A program made the translations under genes and the position numbers. The notes beneath the pieces were generated by a model. The model had not been told where the DNA came from. It made no database searches and saw nothing but the letters and a program-made list of their open reading frames with translations. 64,000 nt of DNA, taken from Canna indica. Its lineage: Eukaryota > Streptophyta > Magnoliopsida > Zingiberales > Cannaceae. Positions 12,844 through 23,735 of the stretch are shown here, in pieces (the stretch's first letter is position 1; each line of letters starts with the position of its first letter). Location of the stretch: contig CP136890.1 of NCBI GenBank assembly GCA_034359265.1, forward strand, positions 88,375,501 to 88,439,500, in the 5' to 3' direction.

Positions 12844-14556
12844 ATGGTTCGAGATATCATTTCTCGAGGAGGCATTCCTCGTAGGACCCCCCGACAATTA
12901 CCACCTGTCCCACCTGTACCCACTGACCCTTCGCCTTCCACCATCATCCCCCCACCTCCGGCCACCATCCCCCTACCTCCAACCACCATTTCCCCACCTG
13001 GTCCAACCACCATTCCCCCAGCTGATCTAGACACCATCCCCCACCTCTAGCCATCATCCCTTCAGCCGATCCAGACCCGTCGACATTGAGACGTAGGCCA
13101 CGAGGGCCTAACAGAATTCTCCCTTCGCCACCGAGGGAGAACTGTGCAGAGCAATTATTGTGCATGGAAGAAAGTAAGTATATGCATTATTTATTTCTTA
13201 TAATTTATTTATAATTCAAAATATCATAATATGATTTTATATTTGGTGCAGATTTGAGCAGGAGGATGTCCCCCGCACGATAACAAGGACTATCTGAAAG
13301 TTTATGCACGGGGCGTGGCCTATATAGTCTCACGTGCCCCGTGAGCATATGGATTTATTATGGCGAGAGTTCACAGTAAGTATATTTATTAAATTAATGT
13401 TAATGTTAAATATTCATCAGTAATAATAATTTTTTTTTGTAGAGTCGTTATATATGGCCGGAGGACCAGACCACTTTTGTGGCGGCTGCATGGGAGTGTG
13501 TTGCCCGCGCTCGCTATAACGGGCTGCTTCAGCAGGCTCGTTAGACCGTGATGAGATGGCTGGGGGCCACACATATATGGCAAACTTGGGGACATGCTCC
13601 CAAGTGGATTCCTGGCCCTGTGTGGGACCAGCTCGTTGAGCGGTGGGACACACCTGAGTGGCAGGAGGTCTCCCGAATTGCGTCGAGAAATTAACCGTAT
13701 GTCCGGGGGGGACGGCACGGGGGGGCGCCACACTGGTGGCTCGGTGTCTTTTGCGGTGCATGAGCGTCGTATGGTATGTATAATTTCCTTACTTTTAATT
13801 AAATTATATATTGTGTATAATGATACTAATGTATTTTTTCTAATGTAAGACGTGCGTGACGGAGGACGGCACCGTCCAACGCCCGTCTATGATGGAGGTG
13901 TTTGAGCGCACCCACCGTCGTCGACGAGGAGCGGGGGACTACGTTGATAGCAGAGCCTCGTATATAATGGTAAGTATTTATATATGTCTATTTGATTTAC
14001 ATAATTTTTATTTATAGTTTATATATATTTAAAATATAAACATGTGTAGGAAACTTACACGAGGACTGTGATCGAGCGTGGAGGCACACCGGAGGAGTTC
14101 GACGCAGGAGCTTGGGTGGAGGCCGTAGGTGGCTGGGAGCTCGATCGTGTTTATGGCTTTGCAGACAGTGGCCATGCATGCGGCGTGCTCGGGCCACTTG
14201 GGGCACCGACGCCTCCGACTGCGGGTGAGCAGCCCTCGACATCCCGAGTGCAGGACCAGAGCCGGATAGCGGCCATGGTGTCGGAGCTCACCCAATAGAG
14301 ACAAGCGATGGAGGAGCAGAGGCAGACGATGGAGGGGCAGAGGCTGGCGATGGAGGAGCAGAGGTTGGACATGCAGGAGCAGAGATGGACGAATGACGAG
14401 TTGAGACAGACGATCCAGAATATGCAGACACTCCTCACTCGGATTGTGTCTCACTCTAGCCTTCTACCGATGATGTCGCAGTCATCGTCCTCCTCGACCC
14501 AATCGACGCTCCCGACCCAGTCGTTGTTGACTCCACCGCCTCCATCGCGACCGTGA
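12844..14556 (+). pseudogene. Transposase_24-type second gene of the old CACTA, decayed
   Basis: The parts correspond exon by exon with the second gene of CACTA1: a Pro-rich start (12844-13166), an exon with FEQED and the CACGGGGCGTGGCC stretch (13253-13376), an exon after TTTTTTTGTAG at 13441 and a last exon from 14049 with ERGGTPEEFDAGAWVEAV and VYGFADSGHA. The last exon has a distinctive run of 7-residue repeats (MEEQRQT, MEGQRLA, MEEQRLD, MQEQRWT), coded by 21-bp tandem repeats at about 14308-14400, likely a coiled coil. An in-frame TAG at 14296-14298 and further stops in exon 2 break it. Younger copies lack the expanded heptads and have a single shorter version (MMERQSQMM). Confidence 0.7.
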
Positions 14557-14757
14557 GATTTTGATTAATTGTATTTTGTTTATATTTTGATATTTGGTTG
14601 TATATAGATGATATTTTGATAATTGTTTGCCTCCAGTTTGAGGCTAAGATTGATGATATTTATGTAAAACTTGTATGTTTGGTTTCAAATGCATGTGTAT
14701 GATGTTTTCTGATTGTAATATGTGATTGAAAATAGGTTGTAGTCCACTACTAGAAAT

Positions 14758-15050
14758 TAGGTCTTCAGCAACGGCTATCAGCAACGGCCGCTCAAGCCGT
14801 TGCTATTTGCAACGGCGTTCTTACGGCCGCTCGAGCCGTTGCAGGTATTTGTATCTGCAACGGCGTTCTAACGGATACGCGAGCCGTTGCAGATTATTTT
14901 AATTATCAGCAACGGCTTTCTGACGGAAAGGCAAGCCGTTGCTGATATTTTAATTATCAGCAACGGCGTGCTAACGGACAAGTGAGCCGTTGCTGATGAT
15001 AACTTATTACCAACGGCTTTCTAACGGGCGAGTGAGCCGTTGTTGATAAG
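14758..15050 (+). repeat. CACTA1 5' subterminal repeat array
   Basis: About five units, each an imperfect palindrome of the form CAGCAACGGC, some 20 bases with AACGG in the middle, then GCCGTTGCTGA. In En/Spm such subterminal repeats bind the TNPA-type protein that pairs the ends. The core word AGCAACGGC also fills the 3' array and both arrays of CACTA2 and CACTA4. Confidence 0.85.
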
Positions 15051-15052
15051 CT

Positions 15053-15058
15053 TATATA
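15053..15058 (+). promoter_or_regulatory. Probable TATA box of the CACTA1 transcript
   Basis: TATATA sits at the inner edge of the 5' subterminal array, followed by GGGCAC. The same word is in the same place in CACTA2 (32570-32575, minus) and CACTA4 (60556-60561), while surrounding bases differ, which supports a core promoter. Confidence 0.65.
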
Positions 15059-15514
15059 GGGCACCAGTCGCGCCCGACCCTTCTTCCTCCCGCTGCTGCC
15101 GCCGCCGCTCCTGCTCTCGCCTCTCGCCGCCGCTGCCGCTGCTGCCGACGACGTCGCTGCTGCCGACGACGCCGCCGCTCCTGCTCTCGCCTCCCCCACT
15201 ACTGCTGACTTGTTCAGGTATGCCTCGCCGGCCGGCCGTCTCTTCCCGTGGCGGCCAGCGGGATCGAATTAATCCGACCGAAACCCTATTTCTAGGGTTT
15301 CGGCCGGCGGCGGTCGGCCGATGGCCGCCGCCGGACCTTGTACAGTGGCCGGACAATGTGTTCGGCCACTGTACGCCGGCGCCGGAGTCCACCTGACTCC
15401 GGCGCCGGAATTTATAAATTTATATACAATATTTTATTGTTTTATAATTGTTAATTAATTATTTAGATTAATTGTTTAATTTGTTAGATTAATTATTAGG
15501 GTTTAGATTAATTT

Positions 15515-15616
15515 CGGACGCGCGCCGGAATCGTCAACTTCGGACGCGCGCCGGAATCGTCCACTTCGGACGCGCGCCGGTATCGTCCACTTCGGACGCG
15601 CGCCGGAATCGTCCAA
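15515..15616 (+). repeat. 26-bp CpG-rich tandem repeats in the CACTA1 leader
   Basis: Four near-identical copies of a unit starting CGGACGCGCGCCGGAATCGT. Just upstream (15341-15411) lie two inverted repeats built on ACAGTGGCCGG and GGCGCCGGAGT. CACTA2 has the same array at about 31990-32095; CACTA4 has only degenerate traces near 61145-61215. Confidence 0.8.
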
Positions 15617-15823
15617 TATGGACTCGAACGGTCTCGAAACATTTAGAAAATAATCATCCATCCGACGAGTTCATATGTTTCACGTACGCATCGACGAGTC
15701 GGATATGATTTAGCAAAACCTTAGATCCGTTCGGGGATTGTATGTTCGTGTAAAAGAAGTAGATGATCTTTTATACGATGTACAATTCTTGAGTTGTCCC
15801 TGATTAGACAATTTGGGAATATA

Positions 15824-16013
15824 GTTATTTGTACTGCACTTACGTTTTTATTTTAACTGTTAACTAATTATTCTAAAGTTCGGCAACATCTCTCTTGTTC
15901 TCCGATACGCGCCCAGATGATATGCGTATTCGGAGAACTATAGGGAGATGCTGCCGAAATTTAGAATAATTAGTTAACAGTTAAAATAAAAACGTAAGTG
16001 CAGTTCAAATAAC
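15824..16013 (+). repeat. Long hairpin upstream of the CACTA1 transposase start
   Basis: Two arms of about 70 bases are nearly perfect inverse copies. The left arm begins GTTATTTGTACTGCACTTAC and runs through TTAACTGTTAACTAATTATT. The right arm ends GTAAGTGCAGTTCAAATAAC. The middle pairs again (TTCTCCGATACGC with GCGTATTCGGAGAA), so the whole 190 bases can fold back. It ends 74 bp before the transposase ATG and recurs in CACTA2 and CACTA4. It could be a nested MITE or a small-RNA source. Confidence 0.85.
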
Positions 16014-16087
16014 ATAAATCCTGAATGGAATAGGACAATCTCACCTAAAGACATTAACCAAAGAAATTGTCATTGATTGACAGAATC

Positions 16088-19000
16088 ATGTCGGCTGATC
16101 GAAGTTGGATGTACCGACGTCTTGATCGTGGAGCTTTAACGAATGAGTTTCGATTAGGCGTAACGTACTTCCTAAATTTCGCATATTCGAATCGGAATTT
16201 CGTTAGCATGGGTGATCAAATCCGATGTCCGTGCCGCATTTGTTCAAATGGACGATTTTTGGATCGGGAGACTGTCACTCTGCATCTATATACCAAAGGA
16301 TTTGCACCAAGATATTTTCTATGGACTTGTCACGGGGAGTCACGCGAAGTCGGGACTTCGAGCAATCCTGTCATTCAGACATATGGTGAATCTTCCTCTG
16401 CTGGTGTTTCTTCATCCAGTCAATGTAATCCCTATAAAACTATGATACTTGATAGTCTTGGGGGTCAATTCCACCTGAATGATAATGTTGATCGGCCAGT
16501 TCTACAGACATCAGTCCCACCAGATACTACAACGGTTGATATCACAGAAGTAGGGGCTGCGGTAGAGATTGAATTACCGAATAAAGAAGCTGCAGAATTT
16601 TACGAGATGTTGAAAACTGCCGATGAACCTTTGTATGAGAATTGTCCTAAATACACTAGGTTTTCAGCAATGACACAGCTCTTAAACATCAAGGCCGATT
16701 GTAATATCAGCGGAGTTGCCTATGATCGGATTGCTGGATTGATTAATGGAATGCTGCCTACTGATAGCAAGTTTGAGCCAACTTTTTATAAGACTAAAAA
16801 GCTAATGAGAAAATTGGGGCTTGGGTACGAAAAAATACACGCAAGCCAAAATAACTGCATTTTATATTATAAAGAAAATGTGTAGTTGGATAAATGCCCT
16901 GTATGTCAACACCCTCGTTACAAGGAGAAGAAATCGGTCCGACAGAAAAATATCCCGTTTAAGGTGCTTCGGTATTTTCCACTAACACCGAGACTTCAAA
17001 GATTATTCATGTCGGAAAAGACAGCCCCCTACATGAGTTGGCATGCAAGAAGTCGTGATGATACAGTAATGACTCATCCATCTGACAGTGAAGCATGGAA
17101 ACATTTGGATACATGTTATCCTTCATTTGCTAGGGATACTAGAAATATCAGATTGGGATTGTGCACAGATGGTTTTAATCCCTTTGGACATTCTGCAACT
17201 CCTTATTCAGTTTTGCCAGTGCTGCTGACAGTTTATAATTTGCCACCGTCAATGTGCATGAAAGATGAATTTATTTATCTTTCAATGATTATTCCGGGTC
17301 CTAAGGGTCCGCGAAAAGAAATTGACATATTTCTCAGACCCTTGATAGATGAATTAAAAACATTGTGGACTGAGGGAGCTGTCACTTATGATTGTCATCG
17401 GAAGCAAAACTTCAATTTAAAGGCCGCGGTCTTGTGGACAATCAATGATTTCCCCGCGTACGGCATGTTGTCGGGTTGGAGCACTCACGGCCGACTCTCT
17501 TGTCCGTATTGTATGGAACACTCTAAATCAATCAGTCTTCAGAACGGACGAAAAATCTCATTCTTTGATTGTCATCGTCGATTCCTACCGGTTAATCATC
17601 AGTATCGAAGGAATCGTAATAAATTTACTAAGGGCAGAGTCGAAAGAGATGGGCCACCATCGATGTTGTCTGGTGAACAAATGTTAGCACGTGTTTCAGC
17701 ACTTCCAGATATAGTATTTGGTCGCAATGAAAGAGTGTCAGGTTTTGGCCAAACACACAACTGGGTGAAAAAAAGTATCTTTTGGGAATTGCCCTATTGG
17801 AGTTCATTATTGATTCGACATAATTTAGATGTCATGCACATTGAAAAAAATGTGTCTGATAATATTTTCAACACTTTGATGGATATTTCTAGAAAAACTA
17901 AAGATAATGTCAAAGCCCGACATGATCTGAAAATACTTTGTAAAAGACCAGAGTTGGAGTTACAAGAGGTCAACGGACGATATCTGAAACCGAAGGCCCT
18001 ATATGTGTTAAATAAACAACAGATCAAAGATGTTTGTCAATGGGTAAAAGAACTCAGATTACACGTTGGATATGCTTCAAACTTATCTCGATGTGTGAAC
18101 GTCGATGATTGCAAAATATCAGGGATGAAGAGCCATGATTGTCATGTATTCATGCAGAGATTACTTCCGATCGCATTTCGAGATCTTCTACCTGATAATA
18201 TTTGGGGTCTGTTGACTGAATTAAGTATATTTTTTAGAAGCATCTGTGCAAATGTCCTTCGAGTCGAAGATATGTCAACACTTGAAAATAATATTGTTGA
18301 AATCATATGCAAGCTGGAGCAGTTTTTCCCTCCTGCATTTTTTGACTCGATGGAGCATCTACCGATACACTTGGCATACGAGGCACGAGTTGGTGGCCCC
18401 GTTCAATATCGGTGGATATACTTATTTGAAAGATACATGAATCGTCTGAAGAAAAAAAGTAAAGAACACCGCAGCTGTTGAAGGATCAATATCTGAATCG
18501 TATATCATCCAAGAAATTTCAACATTCTGCTCATTTTTACTTTGAATCGACAGTACAGACAAGATTTGATCGTCTTCCACGTAACGACGACGGGGGTGTT
18601 CGACATTCAGATGGACGTTTAAATATATTTTGTCACTCTGGTCGTGCTTTTGGTTCTCGTCCATCTCGACACTTAAGCGATGAAGAGTATCATTTGGCAC
18701 ACTTGTATGTATTACTCAATTGTCCAGAGATTGAACAATTCATTGAAATATTTGACATTGAGATGGTGCAAAAATACTCTTTTAACAACGATCAAGAATT
18801 TGAGAGATTACGGAATCGTGATTTCCCTACTTTGATTCAGACTTACCACAAAGATCACAGAGCTGAAATAGATGAAAGAATATTTGAGTTTGTTAGTGGA
18901 CCGTCGCGACTTGTGTCGTGCTACAGCGGATATTTTGTTAACGGATATAAATTTCACACGGTTGAATATTCATTTACAAAGAAGACGATGAATGCTGGGG

Positions 19001-19509
19001 TCTGCGTGAAAAGGACAACCTATGTTGAATGTGATATGGATTTTTATGGACTGGTGGAAGAAGTGATAGAGTTGCACTACTTCGGCTTGAAATCAGTGAT
19101 CCTATTTAGATGTCATTGGTTCGATACAACAGAAAGGGACATGAAAGTTCATCCAAAATACAAACTTGTTGAGGTTAATTACAAATCGAAATTGGCAGCA
19201 AATGAGCCTTTTATATTGGCATCACAAGCCGAACAAGTATATTACGCGAAGTATCCGGCTCGAAATAAAGATAGAGCAGATTGGCGTGTAGTCTGTAAGA
19301 CAAAAGGTAGAGGAAAAATTGATCCGATAGTAGGAGAAAATGAGCTGATACCTGATATGACACATGGTTTCTATCAAGAAGATGATCCTCCTGCTGTGGA
19401 TCGTATTATTCCAATACTCGAGGATGCAGACACAACGTCAATTCAATTAGAAGTTGAATATGCTGATGATGACGATCATGAAATTGAGGAAGCTGGAGAT
19501 GAAGAAGAT

Positions 19510-19541
<32 letters not shown>

Positions 19542-19578
19542 AGAATTCGAAGACTATTATTCAGATGATGAGGAATAA
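16088..19578 (+). pseudogene. TNP2-like CACTA transposase (CACTA1)
   Basis: This gene codes for the DDE-type transposase that cuts CACTA ends. From the ATG at 16088 it opens with a Transpos_assoc domain (ADRSWMYRRLDRGALTNEF, then CPCRIC and a C-terminal HGE). Next comes a Transposase_21 core with CPVCQHPRYKEKKS, RDDTVMTHPSDSEAWK, LGLCTDGFNPF and IIPGPKGPRKEID, followed by a DUF4218-type region (HNLDVMHIEKNV, DCHVFMQRLLP) and a DUF4216-type region. A run of about 12 acidic residues ends the protein. Defects: TAG at 16883-16885 where CACTA2 has CAG; an extra A in an A7 run (18452-18458), shared with CACTA2; and a private extra T in a T5 run (18534-18538). A frame start at 16067 would need TTG, so I prefer the ATG. 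Confidence 0.9.
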
Positions 19579-19653
19579 TTGTAAAGTATATATTTTATTA
19601 AATATATCTCTACTATTTATACAATAATCTGATTATATGTCTGTTCGACAGAT

Positions 19654-21192
19654 ATGTCTGGTCGTGGTTATCGACGCAGGAGAGCTTCGGAGCCTCCGAT
19701 CGGTAAGACTCCAGCACTTACTCATGCTGCTCATCCTCCTGTTGCTGATCCTCATGAGTATGATACTGCCGAGGCTAGTACATCCAGATGCAGGCGACCA
19801 CGCGGGCCGAACAGGTGGCAGCCTCCACCAGCCACAGAGTCACGTAGATTGATTAGCGTGATTGGGGAGCGGTACGTAATATATCATGAATTATGAATCA
19901 TTACAAATTCATTATATCATAATATAATATTAAAATTTATTTTTGTTGTGCAGGTTCGAGCAAGAAGAAGTGCCGAGGAATATTTCTTCTACTATTCGAC
20001 GATACATGCACGGGGCATGGCCTACGTGGTCTCACGTGCCTAGCGAGCACGTCGACATGTTATGGCGCGAGTTTGAGACACATATTATTATGTTTTTTAC
20101 ATGCATGATGATATATTAATATTGGTACTGATATTATTATTTTGCAGGCTCGCTATACATGGGCCGAGGACCAGAGGCCCTTCATTTACGCTGCCTGGGA
20201 GGCTATTTTCCGGGCAAAGTACAACGGGCAGCTAGGGCAGGCTCGGTCCCAGGCGATGGCCCGAGCTGGGACCACTAACATCGCGGAGACTCGGGGATAC
20301 GACCCCGGTTGGATTACTCCGGATATATGGGACCAGCTCGTGGGAATATGGTCGACGGATCGATGGCAGGAGGTTTCTCGGAATGCGGCTAGAAATCGCA
20401 TGTCGGGGGGAGCAGCGCGTCACACCGGCGGCTCTGTTGCATTTGCAGTGCACGCGAACTGTATGGTAAGTATATCTTTTAATTATATATTTTATTTGTT
20501 ACTATGTGTACTAATTAATGTATTTGTTTTGTAAATGTAGACGACGGTGTCGGATGACGGGACTGTCCAGCGACCCTCCCCGATGGCGGTGTTTGAGCGA
20601 ACTCACCGTCGAGCACATGGGACGGGGGAGTACATCCACAACCGCGCTGCATACATTATGGTAATTATATATTTATTTAAATTATTCATTATATATTTAT
20701 AATTTAAGTTTTATGATAAATATTAAACAAAAAATCAAACTCGAGTAGGAGACCTATAGCCAGACGGTGGTGCAGCGCGGGGGTACCCCCGAGGACTTTG
20801 ACGCAGCATCGTGGGTCGAGGCCGTAGGTGACTGGGACCATGGCCGCATATATGGCTTCGCAGATAGTGGTTATGCGCGAGCCGTACTAGGGCCACTTGG
20901 GGCATCAACCCCTCCGGTCGCTGGTGAGCGGCCGTCCACCTCTAGATCCAATTATGATCATAGTAGCAGAATAAGGACTCTAGAGGACACGGTCGCGCGT
21001 CAGATTGAGATGATGGAGCGCCAGAGTCAGATGATGGCAGATATACAAGCTATGATACGCAACATGTCAGGTCATCCCGAAGCAGGCATCTCTTCGGCAT
21101 CATCTAATCCATCGTCCTCGAGTCAGTCCACGCAGGTGTACACTCAAGCACTCCAGACCCCGCCATATGATCCAGACCATCCTCCATCGTGA
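19654..21192 (+). CDS. Second CACTA gene, Transposase_24 type, five exons (CACTA1)
   Basis: I infer exons 19654-19871, 19954-20077, 20148-20465, 20541-20660 and 20749-21192, together 407 codons without a stop and with all joints in frame. The product matches the plant Transposase_24 (Ptta/En/Spm) family: YMHGAWPTWSHVP, ARYTWAEDQRPF, then RHTGGSVAFAVHA, VFERTHRRAHGTGEYI and ERGG-like QRGGTPEDFDAASWVEAV. The C-terminus has a Met/Gln-rich coiled-coil stretch and a Ser/Pro-rich tail. In En/Spm the second protein (TNPA) binds subterminal repeats; a similar job here is inference. Introns are short and GT-AG except intron 2, which starts ACACAT in this copy, so splicing there is probably lost. Orientation matches the transposase, 75 bp after its stop. 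Confidence 0.7.
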
Positions 21193-21459
21193 TCGTGAGA
21201 TTTTTTGTTTGGATATTGAACTTGTTTAACTTATTTTGTTTGGATATTGATACTTCAATTTTGCATTTGAATTGTTTTTATACTATCGTGGATAATTATC
21301 AATATAAATATAATTGTTTTGATGTATATCTTGGTGTGTTTGTGATGTGTGAATGAATGTGTGTATCAGGGTATGGGTGTGTGAGTTATGTATCAGATAA
21401 TGTATCAATGTATCAATAGAAATTTTCAATTTTCAAATTTTTTGTTTCCAGGTACTCAT

Positions 21460-21850
21460 CATCAGCAACGGCTTTCCCACGGCCGTCCGTGGGAAAGCCG
21501 TTGCTAAAACTGTATCGAAAGCCGTTGCTGATGACCTACAGCAACGGCTTAGCGACGGGCTTTTACTAACGGCGTTATTACGGACTCAGCGGCCGTTGCT
21601 ATTAATGTTATCAGCAACGGCTCCGGGTCTGTGGCAAAACCGTTGCTGATAATATTTTTAGCGACGGCCCGAGCGGCCGTTGCTGATAATGTTTTGAGCG
21701 ACGGCCCGAGCGGCCGTTGCTGATCCGTCGCTAAGTTATCAGCAACGCGACTTTCTGTCACGGCTCTATTGCAACGGCGCGGCCGTTGCTGCTGCTCTTC
21801 AGCAACGGCTCAGCAACGGCATCAGCCGTTGCTGATGCCCATTTTTCTAG
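21460..21850 (+). repeat. CACTA1 3' subterminal repeat array
   Basis: About ten copies of AGCAACGGC or its inverse GCCGTTGCT, arranged as inverted pairs, some with a variant AGCGACGG core. The array is longer and denser than the one at the 5' end, a common asymmetry in CACTA elements. Confidence 0.85.
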
Positions 21851-21858
21851 TAGTGGTC

Positions 21859-22754
21859 GATATATCATTGTATACATGAATTTACAAAAATTTTAATTTT
21901 TTCAGTTACAGGATACACCTTTAGCCACGGCTTACCTACAGTTCACCATCACTAAGCCGTGGCTGAAAGCTTATCGTAAATGGCTGATGGTCTGGGTAGC
22001 ACCAAATATCACGGTTGCTAATAGTATCACCGACGGGACTGGGCCGTGGCTGATGGATTGGTATCAATGACAGCGCCTAGAGCCGTCACTGATGATTTTA
22101 AATCAGCCACAGCCCACGAGGCTGTCGCTGATGATTACGTGTGACGGTGGCGCTCGGTCGTCATTAGGGGTGGAAATAGGCCAGGCGGCCTGTCAAGGGC
22201 CTGTGGCTTGGCCTGGACTGGCCTCTTTTTTTTTAAAAAAGCCTAGGCTTATTTCTAGGCCTGTTTTTCTTATCAAACCATACCCAAGCTCATTATAAGG
22301 TCTATTGAGCCTGATAGGCCGGCCTGAGCCTGTTAAGGTGGTATATATAATATATAATATAATTAGTTTATTATATATTTTAATTATATATAATAAAATA
22401 TATATTTTAATTTAATAAAACAACAACTATTGTTGTTATGTTTAAATTTATTATTATCATTTTTATATTAAAATTTAAAAGTAAATTTTATAAACATATT
22501 TTAGATATTAGCAGGCTTTATAAACAGGCCACAGGCTAGGCCAGGCCTATGAACAGGCTAGGCTCATGCCAAAAAAATAGCCTATAACAGGCCACAGGCC
22601 TGGCCAGGCCTGTTTCCACCCCTAGCCGTCATAACTTATCTGAGATGCGCACATCAGTGACGATTGTTTGTCACGGCTAATGTCATCCGTGATAGTTATC
22701 ACCACGGTTTAGCCACAGATTGAGCCGTTGGTGATGACGACAATTCTAGTAGTG
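21859..22754 (+). repeat. 3' subterminal region of the old CACTA
   Basis: After CACTA1 the old element resumes. Its repeat word is AGCCACGGCTTA / AGCCGTGGCTGA instead of AGCAACGGC, so one core position differs from the younger family. The array is interrupted by a hAT MITE and ends in the inverted CACTACTAGAATTGTC terminus. Confidence 0.75.
22165..22624. mobile_element. hAT-type MITE, GGCCTG-rich, inside the old CACTA
   Basis: Starts TAGGGGTGGAAATAGGCC and ends GGCCTGTTTCCACCCCTA, an almost perfect inverse. The 8-bp flanks are GTCGTCAT (22157-22164) and GCCGTCAT (22625-22632), one mismatch. Both halves are full of GGCCTG/CAGGCC words around an AT-rich centre. No coding capacity. Confidence 0.9.
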
Positions 22755-23735
22755 ACTCAAGATTAGAGTTGACCATACTCGGAGCAGAATCAGAATCCAA
22801 GTTTAAGGAAGCCTCCGAAATATTAAAATCATTCGAGAACTCAGAAGATTTAGAAACTGAAGGATTAGGGTTTTTGTTTTTTGAAAGAGACGGACACTCA
22901 GATTCACGATGGCCAATGATGCCACATTGAAAACAAAAAGTGGGTAAATTCTCATAACAAACAAGGATGAAAAAATTAAAATCATCGACAGTGATCCAAA
23001 CACCCTGACGAAGGGGTAAAGCCAAATCCAGTTCTACACAGACGCAAACATATTTATCACACTCAAAACCAAAAGAACGGTCACCAATTCTTAAAACAGA
23101 ACCAAATTTACTAGCAATATGCTTGATACAATCCTCATTCTAGAATTCGAGAGGTAATGACCAAAGACGGAGCCAAATCGGTGCGGTAGAAAAACGTTCC
23201 TCCCAGGGTTTAAATAAGGGTTTTCATGGTATGAGACGGATAACACGGATAACATCTCCTCTCAGAGACCACAGACCACCCGTTAAAACAAAATTCACGG
23301 CTTTGGGCGAGGAAAATCAGAAAACAAAAAAAAATCGTCTAAATCAAGCACAGAGAGAAAACCATGAAGATACCACAGTCGCGTGGCCCACGATCGGACC
23401 AAAGCAAGCGCGGGAGGGGGGGGATTGCCAAGGAACTTACTAAGCAAATTCGCCTCCCACGACTGCCGGAGGGTTCGGATCTGGTCAGATGTGAAGACCA
23501 CCCTATCGGAGGTAGAGGATTGGATCTTCGAGAATAGGGGGGAAGGATCGATTCCAACGGACGGATTAGGGTTTGTGCCCTTGAGGATTTCCGTCCAAGA
23601 AGAGGGTTTCTGTCGAGGAGGAAAAGAACCCGCGGTAGCCGACAGAGATCCATAGGAAGACGAAGGCTTCTTCAGATCTGAGGGGAGTGGTGCGTTTTTG
23701 TCGTTGTTACTCAAGGGAGACCCCAAGACAGACAA
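22755..23735 (-). pseudogene. LINE1 ORF1, N-terminal part
   Basis: The minus strand begins MSVLGSPLSNN at 23735, a Ser/Pro-rich leader with SSWTEILKG, and after frame breaks reaches a zinc knuckle CFQCGIIGHRESEC (CX2CX4HX4C, near 22910-22960) preceded by VCYENLPTF. This is the RNA-binding ORF1 protein of plant L1 elements, often with a DUF4283 domain before the knuckle. It stops abruptly at the end of the old CACTA (22754) and resumes at 12238. The 5' untranslated part up to 23915 includes a run of twelve G. Confidence 0.85.

Larger units (their letters stand above)
14745..21855 (+). mobile_element. CACTA1: complete CACTA (En/Spm-type) transposon
   Basis: It begins CACTACTAGAAATTAG and ends with the inverse of CACTACTAGAAAAATGG. 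Both sides have the 3-bp TSD GTC (14742-14744, 21856-21858), as CACTA transposases produce. The 7111-bp element carries subterminal arrays at both ends, a promoter, a TNP2-like transposase gene and a five-exon second gene, both on the plus strand. It sits in the 3' untranslated part of the old CACTA, after that element's second gene. It is very similar to CACTA2 over its full length. The transposase frame has one nonsense codon and two single-base insertions, so it cannot make its own transposase as it stands. Confidence 0.96.
12239..22754 (+). mobile_element. Old CACTA element, host of CACTA1
   Basis: This is a decayed CACTA transposon inside LINE1 ORF1. Its right end is clear: inverse of CACTACTAGAATTGTCGTC ending at 22754, followed at once by LINE1 sequence. 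The left end is less clear: LINE1 stops near 12238, CACTAGTGATAG follows, and recognisable transposase homology begins only near 12265, so most of the 5' half including the transposase N-terminus has been lost. I could not find a matching 3-bp TSD. It keeps the transposase acidic tail, a second gene and a 3' subterminal array. Its interior was later hit by CACTA1 and by a hAT MITE. Confidence 0.8.

Noticed and set aside
12828..13165. Gly/Val-rich frames on the minus strand
   Set aside because: Antisense of the Pro-rich first exon of the old CACTA second gene.
13389..13761. Two minus-strand frames of 114 codons
   Set aside because: Antisense to an exon of the old CACTA second gene; no independent signal.
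14758..15050. Regular short palindromic repeats looking like a CRISPR array
   Set aside because: They are CACTA subterminal repeats: tied to the terminal inverted repeats, present at both ends of several copies, in a plant nuclear genome.
16067..16087. Upstream start of the transposase frame
   Set aside because: It would begin with TTG; the ATG at 16088 is followed directly by the conserved ADRSWMY block.
18452..18458. Programmed -1 frameshift at the A7 run
   Set aside because: The frame that continues is +1, not -1, and no pairing element was evident downstream, so the classical slippery-site model does not fit; kept only as a shared frameshift.
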